64,000 bases of DNA from assembly GCA_034509735.1 (NCBI GenBank), contig JACGWO010000001.1, positions 9,936,854-10,000,853 of the forward strand, written 5' to 3'. Under the pieces are notes generated by a model. It worked only from the letters and a program-made list of their open reading frames with translations. It had not been told where the DNA came from and searched no databases. Position numbers and translations under genes: made by a program. This document shows, piece by piece, positions 55,305-64,000 of this stretch. This DNA is from Sesamum alatum (taxonomy: Eukaryota; Streptophyta; Magnoliopsida; Lamiales; Pedaliaceae). Numbering within the stretch: the first letter of the stretch is position 1; the number at the start of each line of letters is the position of its first letter.

Positions 55305-55900
55305 CTATCAAATATTATCCAACAATATTAAGAAGAAACAAAGGAGAAAAAAAAATATCGGGTCTAAACCCTACCCGAACCCAAAACACTGGGTCTAAAA
55401 CAATGGCATTGGGTATAGAGACCCATTGGGTCTTTAGAGGATTGGGTAGGGTATGTGTATTATTTAATAGTACGGGTCTTTATTGGGCATGGGTTTCGGT
55501 AGGGTCTTACCCTACCCATTGATAGCCCTAACTGGACGTATATGGAAACCCCTTTGGAGGACTTTTTTTTTTTTTTTTTTTTGTTCAAAATTGGGCAAAA
55601 AAGTAGAAGTTTAAGGTCTAAAAGACAAAAAAGTACATGTGTTATCTTTATTTACTCGATTACATATATATATATATATATAATTTCCATCTAATTCTTT
55701 TTTCATTCCCGCTGATAATACCAGTACATAATTTTTGAAAAATATAATCAAATTACTAACAAAGGCGTTGATGTTTGAATTCAATTTCGTAACTTGAGCG
55801 CATTGATAGTAATTTTATTTTATTTAAACTGAATAATTTAGAATAAATGAACAATGCTCATTTTGATGAATATTTTTATTAATAAAAAATATATTTGTTC

Positions 55901-56687
55901 TTTTTTATGAATACCTTTTATTAATATAAAAATATTATTGTTCATGTTTGATGAATATTTTTATTTATAAGATTTTTTAATTTATAATATACGAAAATTG
56001 TTTTGATATAATTAATATTAACCTTTTATTTTCTAATACAAAATAAAGAAAAAGGGTTATCAGTAAAATTATAAAAATTAATATTTTTTCTTTTCAATCT
56101 ATTTTCCTCGTACCAAACATAGAAAAGTATTTGAGATTTGCTCTTCTCCATCATACTAAACAACTTGAAAGAAAACTATTATTCTTCCTCCCCTTGCCTT
56201 TTCACTTCTCCTTTCCTCTCACTTAAACCAAACTAACCCTTAATTAAATTTATTAGTTTAGCTAGGGTTGACAAAAGGTTTAACATACAGTTTTATCTTT
56301 CTCTAGGCCATGTGAAAAATTTGAATATAATATATATATATATATATATATCTATACGTATTTATGTACGTGTGTGTTTAAATATTATGACGCTAACGCA
56401 ATTTAATGCCAAGGGTACGTAGATCAGCAATGTGGAAACCAGAAATAGTCTTTCACATGCATGAGCATTCAGGAAATTGTTCCAAAAAAAAAAAAAAAAA
56501 AAAAGATAGAAGAAAATGGTGACCGAAAAACAAAATACTCAAGAAATATATATATACCGTGAATTGCTATATCGATCGCATATTAATTATACCCTTTCTT
56601 AGGACCTTCCTGCCCGCCCGATGGGTAGGTGCAAAATCTATATTGCATTCATTACAATAATAATTCATAAATGTTTGAAAGTTTATT

Positions 56688-56718
<31 letters not shown>

Positions 56719-57436
56719 TACGCCACAGTTAATTATCAGCAAAAAATTAAAGAAAACTGAAAAAAAAAAAAGAAAGGTCATGAGTTACACTTAATTAGAT
56801 CTCCTGCAAAAGAGAAAATTATTTTTTTAATCCGTTAAGTATGCCCAATATTAATTTTAGTTCGATAATTATATATATTTTCTTCTAAGTCCAATAACTT
56901 ACAAAATTAATAATATTTAGTCTGAATGCATCACTACTATTTAGTCAGTTTTGGTGCCCTTAACCTACAACTAATTTATCCATGTAATCACATATATATT
57001 CCAAGAATATAATATATATATATATAAATATATTGTGTAAATTAAAACATGATTAATAATTTCGTTAATTAATCCAAATATTACGTACGTACTACCTTGG
57101 AATCTTTCGATCTAAACCTGAATATACAATTAATATAATGCATTTCAACTCCTAGGCTGTCGTACCATAATTTATCGAGACCAATTTATTGCAAACCTCA
57201 TTATCTTAATTAATTGGATCGTAGAGAAACGATTAACTTAATATTTCTTCATTCAATGTATAACATGGTTTGCAAAAATAATAATATCCACTGCTTCGAG
57301 TGCGCGCCCAATCGTTTCGTTTTTATCCGTTTGGACACCTCCAACTATGTACACAAATTAATAATTTGTTCTGGTTATATATCTCTTTAAATTGAATTTG
57401 AAGATTAATTAATAAAGCGTGTATGTATATATCTTA
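55901..57436. other. Interior of the 4.4-kb element, non-coding
   Basis: AT-rich, with (TA)n near 56330 and 56695, A-runs near 56487, and no coding similarity recognised. Confidence 0.5.
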
Positions 57437-58096
57437 GGCTTAATTACGCTGACCTCCCCTGCTATTATGAGAATATACAAATTCTCCCCTCTTACTATAA
57501 AAATTACAGATTGCCCCCTCTGACTAACATGTGTTAGTCAAATTTAACGGTATATGCTTAAATGACCATTATGCCCTCCATTTATAAAACTAAAAATAAT
57601 TCAATAAATTTGAAAATAGAAGTGGCCAAAATATCTTCAAGTATTTTTTTCCCCAAAATATAAGCTTTATATTCTATAAAATAATATAATTTCAACAAAA
57701 TTTACAAGCTTTAATGATTGTTAGGAATAGAAATTAATGTCACAACCTACACATACATAGTATGTGATTAAAAAAAATATTATAAAATAATATATTAAAA
57801 GTTACAAGTATACATCCTTTTTAAATTTAAAAATAACAAATTACTCCTAAGGGGTATTTAAGTCATAAAAAAATAGAGTTATTCCGCTTGAGGGTATTAT
57901 AGGAAGTTGAGGGTATTATTGGAAGTTTAGACCAATTTTTTTTTTTATGGCATCAGCATAATCCATTAAGTTGACTAATGGAAGGGGCAATTTGTAAGGT
58001 GGATATCTTTGAAAGGGAAGTTTATATAATTTTGATAGTAAAAGAAGGGAATTTGTATATTCTCATAGTAGTAAGGAAGATTAGTGTAATTAACCC
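57437..58096. mobile_element. Mutator-like miniature element
   Basis: A 660-bp foldback element: 'cttaattacgctgacct' against 'attagtgtaattaa', and 'gagaatatacaaattc' against 'gaatttgtatattctc'. A perfect 9-bp duplication TATATCTTA flanks it (57428-57436 and 58097-58105). Confidence 0.88.
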
Positions 58097-58400
58097 TATA
58101 TCTTATTCATGCTTGCTACTGCGGGTTTTCTAGTTTGCAATCTATGATTAAGTAAAATTGCATGCGTTGATTTGCTTGAATTAACTAATTTGTGGTCCTT
58201 GCTCTCCTGTGATACCCAAACCAGACGTGCTTGCACAAAGTTTTAATTCATTTGTTCTTGGATGAAGTGATTAAACTTTGTGCCCACTAACACTAATTTA
58301 TTGAATCGACGGACCTTCCTTGGCAAATTCCTAACTTTCCTTCAAACTTTTTGCTAAGATTGGAAATGGGATGAATCTAAAACATTTCATTTGTTTGGTA

Positions 58401-58675
58401 CACTACAAGAAAAACGCTCAATCGCAACAGAAAAATTCAGCATCGAACTAATTAGTAAGTAAAATTTTCGTTGCTAATGCATTATTTAATACAAGAAATT
58501 TACTTACTAATTAATTTAGCAACAAAAATTTACTTGCTAATAAATTTAGCAACGAATTGTATAAAATATATATTAAGTAGTGTAGATTAACAACGAGAAC
58601 TTTACTTGCTAATTAGTTCGACATTGATTTCAACAACAAATTTTTTCGTTATTATTAAGCTATTTTCTTGTAGTG
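58401..58675. mobile_element. Miniature CACTA transposon, family G, copy 2
   Basis: A 275-bp element with CACTACAAGAAAAA ends and GTA on both sides. Closely similar to 9850-10119. Confidence 0.9.
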
Positions 58676-59594
58676 GTACGAGAAAAATAAATTGAGAAGA
58701 AAAGACTAATTTTTATAATTACACGTGATGCGTACCTGGATCCAATAGTACTACAATAATTGAAGGATCTTCAAGAAAATTATAAGATTGAGGGGGACTA
58801 AGCTGCAAGGAGGATTAGCAATACAATGTTTAAGTCAGTAATGCTCTTAATAAAGTAAAAGGCAACTTGAAAATAAGTGAGAATAATAGTGAAATACATG
58901 TGTATGATATGTAATTCGTGTAAAGTGCACAAAATAAGCTTAAAACAACTTTAGAATCGAGAAAGAGTAGGAGTGTGAGAGTATGAGAGTGTGACAATTA
59001 TGTTATTTGAAAAATGACTACAAGACGCCTTTATTTATAGGCCTTCGTAGAGCAGGATCCAGAGAGTAGTTAGGGTGAATCCAATGCCATTAGATAGCTA
59101 CATGTATTAGCGAAATAACAGAAAAAGAATGTCACGATTTGGACTTATCTTGAAGGAGTTATGATTTTTTTGATTGAGTTTGGTCTAGTCTACTCGAGTC
59201 TTTAGGGAATTTGTTACTTGCTAGTTGTCAGCCAGGTTCCCACCAAATTACTGGGAGTTTGTTGGAGATATTTTAGTATGATGTGTCCTAATGTGTCAGC
59301 AACCTGTATGACGTATCCGCTTTGTTGTTTGATGACGTGTCCGACTGAAATGAACTTGTTTTTTGGGCCTGCCAGTTTAACAAAGATAAAGAATGGCTTT
59401 ATGTGCCTTACCTTCCTACTGGTGGGTCAACCGACTGTGACTAGCTAGGCTGATGTATTTGCCTTAGGCTTGACCAAGGAATGTCGAGGGGGTATCATTA
59501 CTGATTAACTATTTCTCTTCATTTTGTATTATAAAATAAACAAGTTGATATTATACTCAAATAATTTTAGTATTTAAAAACCTTAAAAATATTC
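58676..59594. other. Unclassified repeat-like interval
   Basis: Contains a promoter-like 'ttatttataggcc' near 59030 and a stretch starting TGATGCG (58726) and ending GTATCA (59497) that could be a solo LTR, but no target duplication fits. An open frame at 59218-59448 has no recognisable similarity. Confidence 0.3.
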
Positions 59595-59944
59595 ATCAAA
59601 ATGAGTATTGTTCATTGATTCTAAACTATTCAGTTTAAATAAAATCAAGATTAATGACAAATTAACAATAAAATTTTCTAGAAACACAAAATCAAAGCAT
59701 ATTTACCTAATTATTGACTTCGACGTAATAATTGTTCCAGCGATTTGGTATTTTTTTCCTCAAAAATTATGTACTGTTATTATCAACGAAAGTATGTACT
59801 GTTATTATCAGCGAAAATGAGAAAAAAAAAAACTGGAGGGAAATTATATATATGGATAATAAAAATAAAAATATATTTTTGTCTTATACTTTCACTTTTT
59901 CGCTCAATTTTGAACCAAAAGAAAAATTGAAGTCCATAAAAATT

Positions 59945-60850
59945 TCATAGACATACTTTTACTCCCTTTCCATCTCCTCTCTCTAGACACAAAACTTTCT
60001 CTCTATACTCCGAGTTGTGGCCCAAAACAGAAAGCGTGGTCCCATTACAAAAACGAAGGTCAGGGCCATGATCAGGTCCATTTCCTCTAATGAGTCCATT
60101 CCATAAAACCCTTTTCCATAGCCCCACTCGTTTGGATGAGAACTCCGGCCTAATAGTTAACGGGTCATGATCTATCTATTATAAAATGGGAATAATTACA
60201 CTCCCATATTTGGTATAATTATATGTACATCCCCATAGTTTAAAAAATTACATATAGTATTCTTGAGGTGCTTCCATCTAACAAATAAATTCCTTTATTC
60301 AAAATTCATGAATTTGTTGATATGAACAAAAAAATTGAATGAAGATTGATATTTACCCTTAATTGACTTATTAATGGCTTATTGCAGGCCAAACAAATCT
60401 TTTATGACTAAATTATTCTTATAACGGTAAAGATACACCTTCTTACGTGTGTTAATGTGTGAAGATATATTAGGATAGTTTGGTCATAAAAAAATTTGTT
60501 TGACCTATCAGTAATAAGTCAATCGATGGAAAATATCAATTTTCATTAAGTTTTTTTTTCTTTCTAATATCAACAAATTTGGAGAATTTTGATTAACGGG
60601 GAACCTATTTATTAAACAGAAGCAAACCTCAAGAGTATTAATTGTAATTTTTCAAATCACACGAAATTTATATGTAATTACATTAAATTTCAGGGAAGGG
60701 AGGGAAGTGTAATTATCCCTGTAAAATATAAACAACCCAATAGTTAACGGGTGAAGTCGCACTTTCTCCACCAACTAAATCGTGGAAATGGAAGTGAAGT
60801 TTGGTCATTTTCCGTGGATGGGTTATGCAAATATATGTGTCAGCCTTAGC
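59945..60850 (-). pseudogene. Dirigent pseudogene, broken, with a miniature element inside
   Basis: On the minus strand the 60720-60850 part reads 'KMTKLHFHFHDLVGGESA', the first barrel motif with the HD form. The 59945-60175 part, spread over shifting frames, reads 'DPLTI.PE.SSK.VG', 'GFYGMDSLEEMDLIMALTFV' and 'NGTTLSVLGHNS.YRE'. At least two frameshifts and a loss of the region between the two parts are evident. The 60188-60719 element separates them. No start and no signal peptide were found. It belongs to the HD clade and lies 1.6 kb downstream, in transcription direction, of the intact gene at 61749, so it probably arose by tandem duplication. Confidence 0.75.
60188..60719. mobile_element. 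Miniature inverted-repeat element in a dirigent pseudogene
   Basis: Ends 'gggaataattacactccc' and 'gggaagtgtaattatccct' are inverted. Flanks 'tataaaatg' and 'tgtaaaata' match at 7 of 9 positions. Related in its ends to the element at 39801. Confidence 0.65.
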
Positions 60851-61748
60851 AACTTCTTTAGGGCCTTAGATGTCACGGAAAGAAGTCATAGTGGTGGTTG
60901 GTAATTAGAGCTGATGCCTCAGACACGACCAATAGTAGGTTGGAAAAATCTATCAAATTCTCTTCCGAATATTATTATTCTAACTTGATTTTATCAAGGA
61001 TTTTATAAGCATCATCATCAATAAAAGAAAATAAAACTTGTAAGGCCTCTCCTGTTTTACAACTTTTATGCTCATTATTCCTCCTTTACAGGTTTGTGTG
61101 GTAGCATTCGTTTTACGAGCAAAATTATTCGATCCAAACGTGACTGTTTGAGCTATAGATAAATTGAAAACATTAGTATGAATTATTGGTAATAGTTATA
61201 TTTTTTGGTACAACGACAGATGCTTAATATTCCAATAATTTCTTTGTAATAGCGTGTCAATATACCGTTGCTCGTTGTATAAAGATACTTTATTTATTCA
61301 AACAGATGACTCTTTATTCTGCAATAACAAATCCTACAGATTAATTATCATAAACATCATGATTAAGCTAGCTTTTCTTTTTTTTTTTTTTTTTTTCTCA
61401 GAAAACGCCAACGACGTCGAAGTCTTACCTCTCCATGCTGTTAGGCCCACAACGAGTCACGTACTCCCATTTAGCTTAGAAAATGCAATCCGTCCAGAAG
61501 TAGTTCAACAGAATCAACAAAAGTCAAGATTTGCCTCCCATTTCTCCTCAAAAAAATGTATCAAGAAAACAACACTCAAGTTCTCGACAATGACAACACA
61601 AAGTAAATTAATGAGTCTGTCTAAGCATAGGTACCCATCCTTAACTCAATCTTCCTTCCTAAAACAAATTAATCTAAGGCCATGTTGTGGGGCGATTTCG
61701 GGTTCAAATTCAAAACAAAAACAAAAAAAAAACAAGGTATGGAGCATT
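60851..61748. other. Intergenic, downstream of the dirigent gene at 61749
   Basis: The plus-strand open frame at 61254-62003 runs antisense into the dirigent gene and is a by-product of it. No other gene recognised. Confidence 0.5.
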
Positions 61749-62327
61749 TTAAACGTAGGTGACAATTGTAACATTGTACCCAACTATAGCATCACCGGTG
61801 GTAGCATCAAGCCAATAGGTCCGCGCGATGGCATAGCCACGAGCCAACCGGAAAAGGCCGGTCCCGCCAACAATGGCCATCTCCCTGACGGGTTGTGCCG
61901 CCGGGTTGATACTAAGAAGGCTAAAGGAGCTACCATCATATATTCCATCCGTGAACCCATAGTTGAGGACCATAATCAGGCCGAAATCCGTCTGCCCGGC
62001 TGACCCGTACAGCCCCCTGGCCCGTCCCACAATCTTGGACGATGGATCAGGCCCGACAGTCAACGCATCATCGATCATGATCAGCATGCCGAAGAGGGTA
62101 GATGAGTTGTTGGTCTGGGGAGCTTGAGCAATCCTTGTTGCGGTCGGATTCGGACCACTGACTTTGTCGTGGAAATAGAATTGGAGAGTGGTTATGACTT
62201 CAGTTCCTGTTTCGACCCTCTTGGCCCATGTAACCTGATCATCATTGGGCTGGGACTGAGCAGCCGCCGGCCATGTAATGGCTAAAACAAGAAAGATGGA
62301 AACTGAAACTGAATCTAGACGTGCCAT
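61749..62327 (-). CDS. Dirigent protein, HD clade (secreted)
   Basis: A 192-residue single-exon protein. Residues 1-23 are a signal peptide (MARLDSVSVSIFLVLAITWP). Barrel motifs: TLQFYFHDKVSGPNPTA at 47-63, SSTLFG at 75-80, MIDDALTVGPDPSSKIVGRAR from 84, GLYGSAG at 105-111, LNYGFTDG at 121-128, GSS at 132-134, REMAIVGGTGLFRLARGYAIA at 148-168 and TTGDAIVGYNVTIVTYV at the C-terminus. NSS (74-76) and NVT (185-187) are glycosylation sites. Departures: the usual ILGRN reads LLSIN, GST reads GSS, and the conserved 'VEYNV' reads VGYNV. It is otherwise a typical dirigent 21/22-type protein of the usual length. It is flanked by two decayed relatives, which suggests an old local array. The TATA box is 50 bp upstream. 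Confidence 0.94.
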   Translation of the reverse strand: MARLDSVSVSIFLVLAITWPAAAQSQPNDDQVTWAKRVETGTEVITTLQFYFHDKVSGPNPTATRIAQAPQTNNSSTLFGMLIMIDDALTVGPDPSSKIVGRARGLYGSAGQTDFGLIMVLNYGFTDGIYDGSSFSLLSINPAAQPVREMAIVGGTGLFRLARGYAIARTYWLDATTGDAIVGYNVTIVTYV

Positions 62328-62376
62328 TCTTGGCTCTGTGTCTGAAATGCTGGAAATTGAAGAGTATGAGGATGTC

Positions 62377-62384
62377 TATATATA
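62377..62384 (-). promoter_or_regulatory. TATA box of the dirigent gene at 61749
   Basis: TATATATA on the minus strand, 50 bp upstream of the ATG. Confidence 0.55.
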
Positions 62385-62399
62385 GAAGGGACCAAAAGG

Positions 62400-62812
62400 C
62401 CTAACGTTTAGAAGAGCAGTTAAACCAATTAAAATTGGACTTGTGTGGAAGTTAGTTCGAGAAAAGTCTGCAAGAATTTTGACAAGCAGGCAACAAGAAG
62501 AACTACTTATAGTTTGGACCATCTTTTAAGGTAGAAAAAATGAGAAATCTTTCATTTTTCCCACCAACCCCTTCCATATTAGTGGAGATTTTCTCACAGA
62601 CCTAAGATTGTCAATTGAGTGGGGGAGAATTGGAAAGAACCAATGCATTAACAAGTACGTAGTTGGTACACTATTTTTTTCTTTCTTTTTTTTTTTTTTT
62701 TTGGGTGAATGTGGAACTCCAATTTTACCAAGTAGTTAATGTGGAATTCTGGGAAATCAAGTCAATAATTGGTGGATGATGCTATAATAGGTGACAAATA
62801 GCATTTCTAGTG
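62400..62812. other. Upstream region of the dirigent gene at 61749
   Basis: No gene recognised. A T-run lies at 62685-62702. Confidence 0.4.
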
Positions 62813-62951
62813 GAAAATTCTAATTTGGATTGGGATGGCCAAATTTAAATTAATTATACGGTAAATTCAAGAAAAACGACTAATACAATATACATTTGCT
62901 ATGTGATTGATTTGGTTCAGTCAAATTAAATTTGAATAAGAATTTTCCCAT
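62813..62951. mobile_element. Family K miniature element, last copy
   Basis: Starts GGAAAATTCTAATTTGG and ends 'aataagaattttccc'. Flanks 'atttctagt' and 'atttctcat' match at 7 of 9. Confidence 0.7.
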
Positions 62952-63125
62952 TTCTCATAAAGAGTGAAAATAAGATTTTGCATCTTTAGCGACAATGTAA
63001 AAAGTGATTATGGATTTTTTTCCTTGAACTTCCACCATTAAATATACAGTATAAAACCTAGTTGTTGACAACCTCCACAGTGTACTCAAGATTAACAGAA
63101 TCACCATTAGTAGTGTTCAAAGAAA

Positions 63126-63366
63126 ACCAATGAAGTTAATTAATTTAATAGCGAAGTTGAAGTCCCATGACTATTCAGGTTATGGATTTGAATTTCACCA
63201 GTGTAGGATGTTGTTTTACTTAATAGTAAATATAACTCTATTTTATAATAGATGATTAGCATAAATTATTGGTAAATTATTAAATGTAAGATATTTAATA
63301 TGAATAATTGTAATAATTTTTTTTCGAAATAAATAATAGTTTATCGTTCCATTTAAAAAAAAAAAA
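63126..63366 (+). mobile_element. SINE-like retroposon inside a dirigent pseudogene
   Basis: About 240 bp ending in an A-run of 12. The head carries 'tatggatttgaatttcacc', resembling a tRNA B box, as in the copy at 34650. The pentamer-plus 'caaagaaa'/'aaaagaaag' borders both sides, consistent with a short target duplication. Removing it rejoins the dirigent reading frame region. Confidence 0.6.
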
Positions 63367-63395
63367 GAAAGAATATATGTCTTGACCAAACAATC

Positions 63396-63714
63396 CCATT
63401 ACAAGAAATATGACATTTGATCATGGCTAATGTCATGGTTAATATTAAATCGCCGTAGTGAATAGTCATTGACCACGGCCAAACAATGGTTGTCGACCGT
63501 AGTTTTTGTGAGGATGGCTAAAACATATGTCATGGCCAAAAAACCATGACGAATATTTTTACCACGGCTCTTATTGTGGAAAATAAGTTTTTCTTGATGA
63601 AAAAACTTGTTTTGTCATCATTTTTATTTAACCGTAGTAAATAATAGTTATTTATCATAATTTTTTACTATAATCATTAAAAATATAACTAATAGTAATT
63701 TTTTTTTTCTAGTA
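63396..63714. mobile_element. Miniature CACTA-like element, family F, in a dirigent pseudogene
   Basis: Starts CATTACAAGAAATATGAC and ends TTTTTTCTAGTA. TCC lies on both sides (63393-63395 and 63715-63717). Internal family F blocks ('ccgtagtgaatagtcattg', 'gaccacggcc') are present. Confidence 0.8.
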
Positions 63715-63850
63715 TCCCCTAGCCAGCCAGAACCGGCCTCCAACCACTGCCAGTTCCCGCTGATTCTCCCTTTAAACTTCGCACTTATAAAACCATGCAA
63801 TTCGGGTTCGTAAATTTTCTTGCAAAATCCATACGGAAAAAGCTCGTGTT

Positions 63851-64000
63851 GCTTCAATTAGCTGCGAACAATTTACCTACAAAACTTTTTCATGGTAGGC
63901 ATAACTATAAGTTAGCAATGAATGTAGTTTCTGCGAGCAACTAAGTTTTATAATTATTAATATTTTCTTATAAGTTGTATTTAAATTGATGGATTTGAAT
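63851..64000. other. End of window, unassigned
   Basis: No feature recognised. Could contain more of the dirigent relic in a form too decayed to read. Confidence 0.4.

Larger units (their letters stand above)
45312..55530. mobile_element. hAT-like element, interrupted by a copia retrotransposon
   Basis: Left end TAGGGGTGTAAATGGGCTGG and right end '...cccattgatagcccta' are imperfect inverted repeats of each other, with 'gagcctaccc' and 'gggtcttaccctaccc' following. Flanks ACAGGACG (45304-45311) and ACTGGACG (55531-55538) form an 8-bp duplication with one mismatch, the hAT hallmark. Without the copia insertion the element would be only about 1.1 kb and has no coding, so it is non-autonomous. 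Confidence 0.75.
55557..59940. mobile_element. 4.4-kb element with about 350-bp inverted terminal repeats
   Basis: 55557-55900 is inverted at 59595-59940: 'ttcaaaattgggcaaaaaag' against 'cgctcaattttgaa', 'cgctgataata' against 'tattatcagcg', 'aaactgaataatttagaat' against 'attctaaactattcagttt', and 'cattttgatgaatattttt' against its inverse. The right arm has an extra 28-bp tandem unit (59763-59818). The interior has no transposase and hosts later insertions (57437, 58401). Target duplication not secured. Confidence 0.7.
63058..63850 (-). pseudogene. Dirigent pseudogene split by a SINE-like and a CACTA-like insertion
   Basis: Three collinear pieces on the minus strand. Piece 1 (63715-63780) reads RELAVVGGRFWLARG in the right frame but is preceded by a stop. 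Piece 2 (63367-63395), directly after the CACTA-like element, reads 'LFGQDIYSF'. Piece 3 (63058-63125), after the SINE-like insertion, reads 'SLNTTNGDSVNLEYTVEVVN' and ends in a stop. Together they are the last third of a dirigent barrel. The 5' part (63780-63850) is degraded ('ISAKFKG' resembles the usual TxGxFKG), and nothing of the N-terminus is visible in the window. Confidence 0.75.

Noticed and set aside
58726..59497. Solo LTR of an unknown retrotransposon
   Set aside because: It has TG...CA ends and an internal TATA-like site, but no 5-bp duplication flanks it and no second copy is in the window.
61254..62003. A 249-codon plus-strand open frame
   Set aside because: More than half of it is antisense to the intact dirigent gene at 61749-62327, and the rest is low complexity. 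No protein similarity was recognised.
63648..63857. A 69-codon minus-strand open frame as a new gene
   Set aside because: Another frame of the same strand reads the dirigent RELAVVGG and ARG motifs, so it is a dirigent relic joined to a CACTA-like end.

Overview
The window looks like nuclear DNA of a flowering plant, probably a eudicot. It is AT-rich, its host genes are single-exon plant dirigent genes, and everything else recognisable is plant transposable-element sequence. Species cannot be fixed from this sequence alone. No rRNA, tRNA, CRISPR, operon or bacterial feature was seen.

Host genes. Six apparently intact dirigent genes all lie on the minus strand (13248-13871, 27994-28623, 36218-36814, 41458-42078, 44298-44912, 61749-62327). 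A seventh copy is frameshifted (1201-1808). Two heavily broken dirigent relics lie at 59945-60850 and 63058-63850. Each intact gene encodes a signal peptide plus one dirigent beta-barrel and has a TATA box 50-96 bp upstream of the chosen ATG. Two clades are visible. One has 'QD' in the first barrel motif and a C-terminal tail (1201, 13248, 27994, 41458, 44298). The other has the usual 'HD' and no tail (36218, 61749, and the 59945 relic). Dirigent proteins steer stereoselective coupling of phenoxy radicals in lignan and lignin-type chemistry; the substrates here cannot be read from sequence.

Layout. 1-15.9 kb is a tandem segmental duplication carrying the frameshifted and intact copies. The first copy is inflated by a Helitron with two 5' ends and by nested inverted-repeat elements. 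15.9-20.2 kb is packed with small inverted-repeat elements. 20210-25605 is a Mutator-like element (MULE) with a decayed transposase and an antisense GRF zinc-finger gene. 26-45 kb holds four dirigent genes separated by miniature elements, including a four-deep nest at 34.6-36.1 kb. 45312-55530 is a three-level nest: a hAT-like element containing a Ty1/copia retrotransposon, itself containing a CACTA transposon. 55.5-59.9 kb is a 4.4 kb element with about 350 bp inverted ends. 59.9-64 kb holds the last intact dirigent gene between the two dirigent relics.

Many calls rest on target-site duplications read directly from the sequence: 3 bp for CACTA, 5 bp for copia, 8 bp for hAT, 9-11 bp for Mutator-like. 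I found no convincing unknown enzymatic or defence system. The most unusual structures are the dirigent relics reshaped by SINE and CACTA insertions, the GRF zinc-finger fragments in two different inverted-repeat elements, and the Helitron with a duplicated 5' end.
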